From Pseudomonadota bacterium (lineage in GTDB: Bacteria > Myxococcota_A > Polyangia > Haliangiales > Haliangiaceae): a DNA stretch of 64,000 bases. The stretch covers positions 18,864 to 82,863 of the forward strand of contig JAKSDA010000633.1 of NCBI GenBank assembly GCA_022360315.1, written 5' to 3'. Every line of letters starts with the position of its first letter. Positions within the stretch are counted from its first letter, which is position 1. This document shows, piece by piece, positions 7,802-18,300 of this stretch. Both the position numbers and the translations under genes were made by a program. Under the pieces are notes generated by a model that saw only the letters and a program-made list of their open reading frames with translations, did not search any database and had not been told where the DNA came from.

Positions 7802-8563
7802 GTGCAGGGTCTGGTTCTCGGGGCAATCTTCGGCGTCGTGGTCGTAGCGCCGACGCCAAAAGACATCGACAAGACAGTACAGCGCGTGCTGGACGCCTCG
7901 TACCAGACCGAATTGCCCGGATTCGAGGCAGCTGGCGAGCAGGCCGGCAGCCCGCCGGCACAAAGGCCGCGCGAGCTGAGGCCGGGCGCCCGCCAGCCTC
8001 ACTCCCGGTACCACGAACTCCGCCCATCAGGTGCGTTCGGGTCGATCGCCAACGCGCTCCTGTGGCTCCTCGTCGCGGTGATCACGGTGGTGTTGCTCAT
8101 GTGGGTAGTGCAAGAATTCCGGGGATATGCCGGTGATGCACAGGTTGATGGCGAGGCCGGGCCGGACCGCGATGAACGCGCTGCGCGCATGGCTGTGCTG
8201 GCCCGGCCGCTGGGCGATGCCGAGGCTCTGGCCGCCGAGGGACAGTTCGACGCGGCCATCCATACTCTGCTCTTGCGAACTCTCGAGGTACTCGCCCGGC
8301 GACTGCCGTCCGGAGTGCCGCATTCGTACACCAGCCGGGAGATCCTCGCCCGGGTTGGCATGCCCGCCCAGGCCCGGGCGGCGCTGGCCGAGCTGGTCTC
8401 AGCCGTGGAGCTCTGCTACTTCGGACGCCAGGCGTCGACCCGCCCGGACTACGAGCGGTGCCGCGAGCATTTTGCTCGCTTTGCCCGGGAATATGTCGCC
8501 GGCGCCGACCCGGGGGGAACGCCCGCAACCGCCGCGGCCGGCAGCCCGGAGGGGCGATTTTGA
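7802..8563 (+). CDS. DUF4129-type membrane protein
   Basis: 253 residues starting at a GTG preceded by AGGAAAG. A short N-terminal hydrophobic segment is followed by a stretch with Y-Q-T-E-L-P, a single strong membrane helix (L-L-W-L-L-V-A-V-I-T-V-V-L-L) around residue 90, and a cytoplasmic helical region (E-G-Q-F-D-A-A-I-H-T-L-L-L-R-T-L, T-S-R-E-I-L) typical of DUF4129 proteins. Such proteins accompany MoxR ATPase/DUF58 clusters, where they are thought to be part of an envelope-associated machine; the biochemical role is unknown. First gene of a plus-strand run of six. Confidence 0.75.
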   Translation: MQGLVLGAIFGVVVVAPTPKDIDKTVQRVLDASYQTELPGFEAAGEQAGSPPAQRPRELRPGARQPHSRYHELRPSGAFGSIANALLWLLVAVITVVLLMWVVQEFRGYAGDAQVDGEAGPDRDERAARMAVLARPLGDAEALAAEGQFDAAIHTLLLRTLEVLARRLPSGVPHSYTSREILARVGMPAQARAALAELVSAVELCYFGRQASTRPDYERCREHFARFAREYVAGADPGGTPATAAAGSPEGRF

Positions 8564-9879
8564 CCGAGTCGAGTAGCTCGCCCTTTCGTCGCCAGACCGT
8601 GATCTTGCTGGCCAGCATCGCAGCGATCTCGTTTGCCGCCGCAGTGGTCGTCGCAATTTTCAGCGAGGACATTTCGGCGCCGTCGTCCACTGGCGCCAAT
8701 ACCTATTCTCGCTCGGCCATCGGCCATCGCGGACTGGTCGAACTGCTCGAACGGCTCGACGTGCCGGTGCTGGTCAGCGAGCACAACTCGGCCGGCAAGG
8801 CGCGCCAGGGCGCTGCACTGATCGCCGCCGAGCCGATCGTGCTCAACAGCGACGGCAAACGGGCTCGGGCGCTCCGGCAAATGATGGCAGAGAGCTCGAT
8901 CATGTTGCTGATCATGCCCAAATGGTACGGTTTGCCCAGCGCGACCAGACCGGGCTGGATCGACGCTATCCAGCTTTTGTTGCCCGGCGAGATCACCCCG
9001 ATCTTCGGCGCAGTGGGCCTGTCGGCCGAGCTGGTCCGGCCGACCTCGCCAGGACCGATTTCCGGCCCGCAGAGCGCCGCGCAAAGCCTGCTCTGGCAAA
9101 TCGACAGCAGCGCCGAAGGTACGCTCTTTGCCGTTCCCACCCTGCGAGCACCCCAGCTCATCCGGTCCGACTCGCTGGCGCCGGTGATCAGCACTGCTGA
9201 CGGCATCCTGCTCGGGGTCACCACCATCGACGGTCAAAAAGCCGGCCGCCCGGACCAGGATGGCCGGGAACTGTGGGTCCTGTCGGATCCCGATGTACTG
9301 TCCAACCACGGCCTGGGCAAGGGCCAGAATGCGGTCCTGACCGCCCAGCTCATCCAGATCCTGCGCGATCGCGGCTCGGGCACTGTGGTGTTCGACGAGA
9401 CCATGCACGGCTTTCGCAAAGAGCCGAGCTTGTGGCGCTCGCTTTTCGAGTTTCCTCTCGCCCTGGTGACGATTCAGGCCTTTTTGGCCGTGGTCCTCCT
9501 GCTCTGGGCATCGACCGGTCGGTTCGGAAAGCCGTTGACACCGGCGCCGGCCATCGAGCCGGGCAAGGCCTTCCTGATCGAGAGTACGGCCATGCTGCTG
9601 CGCTTCGGCCATCACGCAGATCATGCCCTGGAACGCTATTTCCAGACCGCGCTGCGCCAGGTGGCGCACGCGCTGCACGCCCCGCAGCACCTCGGCGGAC
9701 AAACCCGCATGGCATGGCTCGAACGGGTCGCACGCGTCCGTGGAATCGACGAAAATCTGGCTGACCTACAACGCGAAGTGGGGGCGGTTCGCCGTGGTCG
9801 GCGGGCCGACGAGGCGCGCGCTGTCGAGGTCGCCCACCGGATCTACCGGTGGCGAGAGGCGATGACTCGAGATAGCTGA
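8560..9879 (+). CDS. DUF4350-domain membrane protein
   Basis: 439 residues. The start is a TTG overlapping the stop of the preceding gene, with GGAGGGG just upstream. An N-terminal membrane anchor (V-I-L-L-A-S-I-A-A-I-S-F-A-A) leads to a periplasmic-type domain containing N-T-Y-S-R-S-A-I-G-H-R-G-L-V-E-L-L and the W-V-L-S-D-P-D-V-L-S-N-H-G-L block of DUF4350. A second membrane helix (A-F-L-A-V-V-L-L-L-W-A-S) lies near residue 315, followed by a helical cytoplasmic tail. The overlap and shared cluster imply work together with the DUF4129 protein and the MoxR ATPase. No enzymatic residues are recognised. Confidence 0.8.
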   Translation: MTESSSSPFRRQTVILLASIAAISFAAAVVVAIFSEDISAPSSTGANTYSRSAIGHRGLVELLERLDVPVLVSEHNSAGKARQGAALIAAEPIVLNSDGKRARALRQMMAESSIMLLIMPKWYGLPSATRPGWIDAIQLLLPGEITPIFGAVGLSAELVRPTSPGPISGPQSAAQSLLWQIDSSAEGTLFAVPTLRAPQLIRSDSLAPVISTADGILLGVTTIDGQKAGRPDQDGRELWVLSDPDVLSNHGLGKGQNAVLTAQLIQILRDRGSGTVVFDETMHGFRKEPSLWRSLFEFPLALVTIQAFLAVVLLLWASTGRFGKPLTPAPAIEPGKAFLIESTAMLLRFGHHADHALERYFQTALRQVAHALHAPQHLGGQTRMAWLERVARVRGIDENLADLQREVGAVRRGRRADEARAVEVAHRIYRWREAMTRDS

Positions 9880-9962
9880 GCAATGGCAATGACCGCGACA
9901 GAAGCACACCTGAAGGCCGCACATAAAGGTCAGAATAGACGATCAGAATAGAGAATCAGACC

Positions 9963-10919
<957 letters not shown>

Positions 10920-10958
10920 TTGCCGCATCCCCCTCGACGACTCTGTGAGCACTGGCCG

Positions 10959-12272
10959 ATGCGACCCACTCTGCGATGCGTCCTGATCTTTGCCGCCGGT
11001 TTTCCCGTCTCCCTGGCCACGGTAATGGTGTCGGCGCGGCTGTGGACCCTGTGGCTCGGTTATATCGGCGCTGTGGTTTTGATCGCCGGCGTCGACCTGG
11101 TCCTCAGCCTGCCTCGGCGCCACTTGAGAGTCGACGTCACCACTCCAGATACGCTCTATATCGGCGATTGCGATCATCTGATCATCGAGCTCGCTGCGCC
11201 GGGCTTCGGCCGTCCGGCCGCGCTCGACCTGGTGGTCGATGTCGACGACGAACTCGAGCCGTGTCCGATCCAGCGCGTGGTCATTCCGGCTCGAGGAACC
11301 GTCGAGGTCCAGGTGCCGTTGCGGCCACTGCGCCGCGGCCTGGTTTCTGTCGAAACAATGTGGCTGCGCTGGACCGGCCCATTCGGTCTGATGCGGCGGC
11401 AGAAAACCCGTCCGATCGGCCGCAATGTGTCGGTGGTGCCCAATATTCGGGCAGTCCGCGCCGCAGCGCTGCGGTTTTTTTCCACTCGGGATTTTATGGC
11501 CGGCCTCAAAGTCGAGCAGTACATCGGCGACGGCTCCGAGTTCGAGTCTCTGCGCGAGTACGTGCCCGGCCTCGACCATCGCGCCATCGACTGGAAGGCG
11601 TCGGCTCGCCACGTCAAGCTCTTGTGTCAGGAGTTTCGCGCCGAACGCAATCACCAGGTCGTGGTTGCCATCGACACCGGCCAGCTCATGAGCGAGCCCC
11701 TGGGCGGTATTCCCAAGGTCGATCACGCCATCAACGCCGGTCTGCTCCTGGGCTATTTCTGCCTGCGCACCGGTGATCGAGTCGGGTTATTCGGTTTTGA
11801 TCAGCAGGTGCGCAGTTTCGCCGAACCGGCCGGCGGCATGCAGTCGTTTGTCCGATTGCAGAAGCAATCGGCTGCTCTGGACTACCACCACGTCGAGACC
11901 AATTTCACCCTGGGTCTGGCCAGCCTGGCCACCCGGCTGCGCCGGCGATCGCTGGTCATATTAATGACCGATTTTGTCGATACCATCACTGCCGAGCTCA
12001 TGCTCGACAACGTCCATCGCCTGGCCCGGCGCCATCTCGTCGTGTTCGTGACCCTGCGCGATCCCAGCCTTGCCAGCCTGGCCGCCGTCGAGCCCCGGTC
12101 GCTTTCGGATCTACACCGCTCGGTGGTGGCCACCGATTTTGCCCGCGAGCGCGGAGTGGTCATCGAGCGGCTCAAGCGTCGGGGCGTGCATTGCGTCGAT
12201 GCCACTCCCGAGGCGGTGTCCATGCACCTTCTCAACCGTTATCTCGACATCAAGCGACGGGAGCTCATCTGA
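10959..12272 (+). CDS. DUF58 (vWA-like) MoxR partner protein
   Basis: 437 residues. Two N-terminal hydrophobic helices are followed by a beta-rich region and the DUF58 signature (G-D-G-S-E-F-E-S-L-R-E-Y, H-R-A-I-D-W-K-A-S-A-R). A vWA-like domain begins at V-V-V-A-I-D-T-G. DUF58 proteins are classic partners of MoxR ATPases. The frame is open to a TTG at 10920, directly after the moxR stop; I prefer the ATG at 10959 because it begins the hydrophobic N-terminus. Confidence 0.9.
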   Translation: MRPTLRCVLIFAAGFPVSLATVMVSARLWTLWLGYIGAVVLIAGVDLVLSLPRRHLRVDVTTPDTLYIGDCDHLIIELAAPGFGRPAALDLVVDVDDELEPCPIQRVVIPARGTVEVQVPLRPLRRGLVSVETMWLRWTGPFGLMRRQKTRPIGRNVSVVPNIRAVRAAALRFFSTRDFMAGLKVEQYIGDGSEFESLREYVPGLDHRAIDWKASARHVKLLCQEFRAERNHQVVVAIDTGQLMSEPLGGIPKVDHAINAGLLLGYFCLRTGDRVGLFGFDQQVRSFAEPAGGMQSFVRLQKQSAALDYHHVETNFTLGLASLATRLRRRSLVILMTDFVDTITAELMLDNVHRLARRHLVVFVTLRDPSLASLAAVEPRSLSDLHRSVVATDFARERGVVIERLKRRGVHCVDATPEAVSMHLLNRYLDIKRRELI

Positions 12273-12273
12273 T

Positions 12274-13302
12274 ATGCACGGACCAGCGCAGATCACACTC
12301 AAGAGCTACGAGTTTCGCCGCGAGCGCGAGCCGACCTGGCTCGCTCTCGAGGCCCTGGTCGAACGGGCACAAAAGAGCGGCTTTCACAGCCTTTCGGCCG
12401 ACGAGCTGGCCCGGTTGCCCCATCTCTACCGGGCCACCCTGTCATCCCTATCGGTGGCGCGCTCGATCTCGCTCGACCGCAACGTGGTCGAGTATCTCGA
12501 GAGCCTGGCCGGACGGGCCTATTTTTTCGTGTACGGCACCCGCAGCCACGCCCGCGACGTTCTCGCCGAGTTTGTGCTGTATCGCTTTCCCGCGGGAATC
12601 CGCCGCTTCAAGTGGCACATCGGGCTGGCCGCGCTGTTTGTCATTGTGGGTGCCCTGACCGCGTTTTTCATCACCCTGGACAATCAAGAGCGGTTCTACA
12701 CCTTCGTGGCCGAGGAGTACGCTCAGGGTCGCGGGCCGTCGTCCTCGACCAGCGAACTCAGGGCAGTGCTCTACAGCGAACACAGCCCTGGCGATGCGCT
12801 GGCCACGTTTGCCGCATCGCTTTTTACCCACAACGCCAAGATCGGCATCGTCTCGTTTTCGCTCGGGGTGGTCATCGGTCTGCCGGTGTTCTTGCTCATG
12901 TTCATCAATGGATTGGTGCTGGGTGCATTTGCAGCGCTGCATCACGCCCGCGGCCTGTCGGCCGATCTGTGGGGCTGGCTCTTGCCCCACGGAGTCACCG
13001 AGCTCGGCGCCATGGTCATCTGCGGCGGCCTCGGCCTGGCCCTGGCCCAGGCCCTGATCTTTCCCGGCCGGTCGACGCGTTTGCGCAATCTGGCCCAATG
13101 TGGCCGCCAGGCCGGGGTCGTGGTGGTCGGCGCAGTGATCATGTTCTTCATTGCCGGCCTCATTGAGGGCATCTTTCGCCAGCTGGTCACCGATATCGCC
13201 ATTCGCTACGCGGTCGCTGTCATCACTGCTGTAGCTTGGAGCCTGTATTTCGGCCTGGTCGGGCGGAGTCGAGACAGCGCGCGCGCCGAGGTCGAGCCAT
13301 GA
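12274..13302 (+). CDS. SpoIIM/DUF95 family membrane protein
   Basis: 342 residues. The soluble N-terminal third (Y-R-A-T-L-S-S-L-S, F-V-Y-G-T-R-S-H) and the C-terminal membrane half (about five helices, with H-N-A-K-I-G and F-I-N-G-L-V-L-G-A and L-L-P-H-G-V-T-E-L) match stage II sporulation protein M relatives. In Bacillus SpoIIM helps peptidoglycan remodelling during engulfment; outside sporulators these proteins sit in MoxR clusters with unknown roles. The ATG lies one base after the DUF58 stop, and the end overlaps the RDD gene by ATGA. Confidence 0.9.
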   Translation: MHGPAQITLKSYEFRREREPTWLALEALVERAQKSGFHSLSADELARLPHLYRATLSSLSVARSISLDRNVVEYLESLAGRAYFFVYGTRSHARDVLAEFVLYRFPAGIRRFKWHIGLAALFVIVGALTAFFITLDNQERFYTFVAEEYAQGRGPSSSTSELRAVLYSEHSPGDALATFAASLFTHNAKIGIVSFSLGVVIGLPVFLLMFINGLVLGAFAALHHARGLSADLWGWLLPHGVTELGAMVICGGLGLALAQALIFPGRSTRLRNLAQCGRQAGVVVVGAVIMFFIAGLIEGIFRQLVTDIAIRYAVAVITAVAWSLYFGLVGRSRDSARAEVEP

Positions 13303-14246
13303 GTCGACAGGCGAATACTGGCGCGAGTGATCGAATCGTCGACCGCTATCTCGACCGGCGCGACCAGGGTGTGCGCAGAGAAGTCGTCACTCCCGAAGGG
13401 GTACCAGTGGGCTTCACCCTGGCCCGGGCTGGCGATCGCATCGGCGGATTTCTCGTCGACATGCTCATCATCTACGGAGTGATCATTGTCCTGGCCCTGC
13501 TCCTGGCCTTTGCATTCGGCTCCAGTCTGTCCCGCGCCAACTGGACCGTGCCGTTTATCCTGGTCTTTGTATTTCTCCTGCAGAACTTCTATTTTGTTTT
13601 TTTCGAGCTCAAGTGGCAGGGCATGACCCCGGGCAAGCGGGTGGTCGGCATCCGGGTCATCGACGGCCACGGCGGCGTCCTGGGCGCACACGCGGTCATC
13701 GCGCGCAATCTGGTCCGCGACATCGAGGTATTCATTCCCCTCCAGCTCATACTGGCTCCCGAGCAGTTGTGGCCCGGCGCACCGGGCTGGGCTCGGGCCC
13801 TGTCGAGCGCTTGGGCCCTGGTGTTCATGTTTTTGCCATTGTTCAACCGGGACCGCTTGCGCATCGGCGACATGGTCGCCGGCACCTTGGTTGTGCTGGC
13901 GCCCAGGGCGGTCTTGCTGCCCGATATCGGCGGACAGGAAACTGCGGACAGTGCAGCTGGCGAAAACGAGTACCAGTTCACCGAACAACAGCTATCGATC
14001 TACGGCATCTACGAACTGCAGGTTCTCGAGGACCTTTTGCGCCAGGACGAGGACAGCCTGGCCCACATGAAGGCGATGGTGACCGTGAGCGAGCAAATTC
14101 GCCGCAAGATCGGCTGGGCCAGGCTCCGGACCGCCCCGGTCGATGATGAGCGCTTCTTACGCGCCTTTTACGCCGCCATGCGCGCCCACCTCGAACGCAA
14201 GATGCTCTTTGGCAAACGCCGCGAGGACAAATACTCGGGCGAGTGA
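13299..14246 (+). CDS. RDD family membrane protein with long C-terminal extension
   Basis: 315 residues. The RDD domain is visible: A-R-A-G-D-R-I-G-G-F-L-V-D helix one, Q-G-M-T-P-G-K-R-V-V-G-I-R-V-I between helices, and R-I-G-D-M-V-A-G-T at the end. About 100 extra residues form a soluble helical tail. RDD proteins have been linked to membrane transport or insertion and are regular members of DUF58/SpoIIM clusters. The ATG at 13299 overlaps the SpoIIM stop. Last gene of the plus-strand cluster. Confidence 0.9.
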   Translation: MSRQANTGASDRIVDRYLDRRDQGVRREVVTPEGVPVGFTLARAGDRIGGFLVDMLIIYGVIIVLALLLAFAFGSSLSRANWTVPFILVFVFLLQNFYFVFFELKWQGMTPGKRVVGIRVIDGHGGVLGAHAVIARNLVRDIEVFIPLQLILAPEQLWPGAPGWARALSSAWALVFMFLPLFNRDRLRIGDMVAGTLVVLAPRAVLLPDIGGQETADSAAGENEYQFTEQQLSIYGIYELQVLEDLLRQDEDSLAHMKAMVTVSEQIRRKIGWARLRTAPVDDERFLRAFYAAMRAHLERKMLFGKRREDKYSGE

Positions 14247-14250
14247 GAGC

Positions 14251-14985
14251 CTACTCGAAAACCCGGACCAGCTCTTCGACGTCGACCCCGTCTTTGATGT
14301 TGCGCAAGTCGTGATAGATGATGGCCGATACGACCGCCGAGAACGAGCCCCACAAGATCGATGTGACGAGGTTCAAGTAGACTGTATATTTGAGGTCGCT
14401 GATCGATTCGATCGAACTGCTGACCACTAGCCCGACCAATATACTCAACCCAAAGGCGCCCAGGAGGATCACCAGCCAAGTGGCGAAAATGGTCCCTTTG
14501 TGGCCGGTAGTGAGCTCGTGGCTGCGCTGCAGAGAACCTATGATACCGCGACGTTCGACCACGGCGGCCGGCACTGCGACGTAGAACATGAGCGACAAGA
14601 GGATGCCCGGGATGATGAGCAGAAGGGTCCCCAGGCCGATGCACAGCCATGCGGTTATGCCGACTAAAATGACCGGGACCAGGCGCTTGAGACCGACCCC
14701 GATGCAATCGCCGATGCTCGCATGCCGGCCGCGCAGCTGCTGGAGTACGCCGTAGATCAGCGCTGCCGTGGCCAGGAAATTGAGCACAAACTGGCCGACC
14801 GAACTGACCCAGCTATAGGTCTGCAGACCGCTCGGCGATAGGTCGCCCTCCAATGCCACCACGGTATAGATGATGAGCGGTGAATACACCAATGTGGTCA
14901 GGATGAAGAACGGTACGAAATTGTTGAACCAGACGGAGAAACTCCGTCCGATCACGTTACCAACTCGAAGTTCGTTTACGATCAT
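14251..14985 (-). CDS. Multi-pass membrane protein, YciC/DUF975-like
   Basis: 244 residues with about six hydrophobic helices. The opening (V-G-N-V-I-G-R-S-F-S-V-W-F-N-N-F) and the middle (L-L-I-I-P-G-I-L-L-S-L-M-F-Y-V-A-V-P) resemble the YciC/UPF0259 and DUF975 group of integral membrane proteins, whose function is unclear. The stop lies only four bases from the end of the RDD gene, on the opposite strand, so the two transcripts converge; it is transcribed apart from the MoxR cluster but may be functionally tied to it. Confidence 0.7.
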   Translation of the reverse strand: MIVNELRVGNVIGRSFSVWFNNFVPFFILTTLVYSPLIIYTVVALEGDLSPSGLQTYSWVSSVGQFVLNFLATAALIYGVLQQLRGRHASIGDCIGVGLKRLVPVILVGITAWLCIGLGTLLLIIPGILLSLMFYVAVPAAVVERRGIIGSLQRSHELTTGHKGTIFATWLVILLGAFGLSILVGLVVSSSIESISDLKYTVYLNLVTSILWGSFSAVVSAIIYHDLRNIKDGVDVEELVRVFE

Positions 14986-15366
14986 ACGTGCTCCTTGCCC
15001 CTTTTTGCCTCTGTCGAGGCGCTACGCAAAGAGCGATCGTGTCTCCACGGGCTCGAAATGTCCAGCAGCAACCGGACAAGAAGGGACAAGAAGGGGACGG
15101 CCCCGCGCTGGCCGGAAATCTAGGGAGCCGCTATGACGGGCAATTTCCCCACCAGGTCACCAATGCGGGCTTCGATCGACCCATCGCCGGCCTGTTGTGC
15201 GCGAAAATTATACATTCCATAGCGAGTGTCGCAGAATCCCAACTCGCCAGCGGAGGAATCATTAGCGACCTCGAGAACACCTGTGGGATTCCATGCGAGC
15301 GTCGTAAACTTGCCAACTTCTACCAACGCACTCATCAGAAGCAGGCCGGCGCGATCTGGTAATCGC
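14986..15366. other. Intergenic stretch without a confident gene
   Basis: Holds a short direct repeat (GGGACAAGAAGG-like, near 15076-15098) and a minus-strand open frame (15120-15377) whose only long-frame start is a TTG inside the end of the alpha-2-macroglobulin gene. That frame encodes sequence such as L-V-E-V-G-K-F-T-T-L-A-W-N and could be a small gene or the worn end of an old one. No recognisable domain or good ribosome site. Confidence 0.4.
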
Positions 15367-18300
15367 TCATTCCACAATCACCTTATCCGACCCGGACCGG
15401 CCGAAAGTCTCGGGAGAGTACATCTCTTCGGCCTTGGCCGGTGGGACAACATAGTTGCCTGGAGTGGTCGCTCGCGCAACATACGTGTATTCGTGCACGC
15501 CGGCCCACAGCAGTGACGCAAACGCCTCGATTCGCTCGTCGCGCATGTTCTGATGCTCGTACCAGGTCCTTTGCCACCACCAATATGGCCCTTGCTTCTG
15601 CGCGCTGGGATCTTGCGGAATTGCCCCGGTCACTGCCAGAGCTGGATTCATGGCCTCGAGGCCGGCTGGCAAAGGATCGACCAGGGCCACGTGATAGCGG
15701 CGATTTTCGGCCACCATGGTCAGGCGAACCCGGACCCGTGTGCCCGCCTTGATCTTCCACGTGCCATCGTCGAGACGACTCACGTCGCCGGGATCATCGA
15801 CTGCCTCGTAGCGACGGGCCACGGCAAAGCCGTGATCAGCCGGATCCAGGGTCAAACTGGCCGGCGCATAGGTCATGCCGATGCGATAATACATGCGACC
15901 CCGGCCGTCTTTGTGCAAGACCACATCGCCCTTGCCGATATCGGCCAGGTACTTCATGGGTACGTCGATGTGATGGCGATCGGTGGTGCGGCCGCGGAAT
16001 CGATGCTCGCCAGCATAGCCATCGCCCAGCCAGGCTCGGGCAACAAAGTTGGGCGTTACGTTCTCATAGGTCTTGAAATAGCGATCCAGAGCGAGCAAAA
16101 CAAACGCATTTTCCTGGGTATTGCCCCAGCGTCCGCGCTTTCTGTGGCCGAGTAAACCGCGCACCAGCTTGGCGATGAGATCGCTTTTTGGCTTGTCGGC
16201 GATCAGCGACTCGAGAATGATGCCGTCCGCGCGTCGGCTCGAATGCAGAATGAGGTGCCCGCCGTCGCTATACGAGGTAACAAAATTGGCTGCGGCCGCG
16301 GTTTCGGTGACCCGATTTTGCAAATGGCGGTGGATTTGAGCCAGTTCTTTGGCCGAACTGCGATCACCCGAGAGCACGCCGAGAAGCCAGCCAAGGGCGT
16401 CCAGCGGCAGTTTGTCGGCACCGGCTTGCCGGATCAGCTGGCGGGCTCGCGCGGTATCGACGTCGCCCATGGCCTTGCGGGTGTGCAGCGCATACGCGAT
16501 GAGCGTCCAGCGGACCCGGTCGGGATACCAGCGCGGAATATATTTCTCGACATTGCGCATATACTGTTTCGACCGGTCGAGCGACGACGCGGAGACCCGG
16601 AATCCGTTGGCCTTGGCCCGATTGAGCGCATTGGCCACGTGAATGCTGAGATACGGCCACGATTGGTTACCCGGCCGCCACCAGCCAAAGCCGCCGTCCG
16701 GATTCTGCATGCCGCGGAGCTTCTCGATATCGCGGACCATCGCGGCGTCGATCTCTTTGCGCGGCGGCAGCCCCGCGGCGCCAAACGCGTCGAGGACATC
16801 GCTCAGTGCAGCCACGGCCAGGACGCGCGAGGACACCTGCTCGGCACACTCGTACGGATACTGGACCAGATAGAGGAATGCATCGGTCAATGCCTGTAGC
16901 TGAGTCGACGATGTGGTGATGTCCAGGCCGCCAAATTGCTCGACCACGTTGCCCGGTAAGGCCACTGGCTGGCGGATGGCACCTCGATCGATCTCGCCGT
17001 AGGTGGCAAATGCTTCGGTCGTGGCCGGACTCCATACCGGCAGGGCAAACTCGGATGCATCCGACCACCCTCCGGCTGCAGCAGCCACCTGGAAACGCGC
17101 TGTACCGGCCATTTCGGCCGCGGCCGGAAAACGGATCTCAACCCGGTCATTGGCCGGTACCGAGAGTGCCCGGCCCAACCCCGCAGTGAGCTGGGCATTG
17201 GTCGCCCGCACCGCCACCCGCACAGCCATGGCCTCGTCGGTCTGATTCTGCACCACAACAGGCAAATCGAAGCGATCGCCAAAGTTGAGAAAACGCGGCG
17301 CCGAGGGCCGCACCATGAGAGGCCTGCGGGCAGTGATCGATGACTCACCCTTGCCAAACTGCCTGTCCCCGACCACGGCTACGGCCATGACGCGATAACG
17401 AGTCAGGTTGTCGGGAACGTTCACATCGACCGCAGCACGGCCCTGAGCATCAGTTTGAACCCGGGGCGCAAACGTGGCCAGAGCGTTAAAATTGCTCCGC
17501 ACTGCGATGGGTGCCTGACTCTGCCCACCGCCCACGCGACCGAGTGCCTTGCCCTTGGCCCGACTGAATCGCGCGGACTCTTTCGGCAGTGGAGCAGCCT
17601 CGGGATCGGGCGGCGCTTCTGCCCGTGCGCCAGCAACCCCGCGTACAACGCCCTCGGCTTCCGCGTTGTCGGCCAGTGCAGATTGCAGCATGACCGGACT
17701 ATTGCTATCGGCCAGCTCGTCGACGTCGATATCGAACGCATCGGCGTCAGGTCGGGCCAGCTTGACGCTTTGTCGCAAATGATGATCGCGCGCACCGGAC
17801 GGTCGCTGCGCATAAAATACCTCGATCGGATCGGCGAGCTGGTAGTTGCTGAGCGAAAGCACCGACTCGTCGACCACGATCACAGCAACTTCGGCACCCG
17901 ATACCGGTTCGCCCCCGGCGTCGCGCACCGATATGTCGATCTGAGTTTTCTCTCCAGGGGCCAACTTTCTGTCACGAGGAGTGGCGTTGACCTGCAGAGT
18001 ACGACTGGCGGCCGGCACGGCCAGATTGAGCTGGCCGGTGGCAAGAGCCGGCCGGCGGGGCAATTTTTCCACCGGGACACCTTGATCGTCGAGCCGCATG
18101 GCCGAACCCACAATATCCACCTGGACATGGACATTGGGAATATGGCCCTGGCGGATCGGGACTGTGACCACCGTGGTGGCCCTGTCCTTCAGAGTAAAAC
18201 GCTGGGTGGATACAATGCCCGAGCGGCGGATGCTCAAAATGCCCTCGGCTGGCGCGAACGGCGACTGGATCAAAATCTCGGCAGTGTCGCCCGGCCGATA

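Noticed and set aside
8449..9702. Minus-strand frame of 417 codons opposite the DUF4350 gene
   Set aside because: Antisense shadow; composition rich in Gln, His and Arg and no domain.
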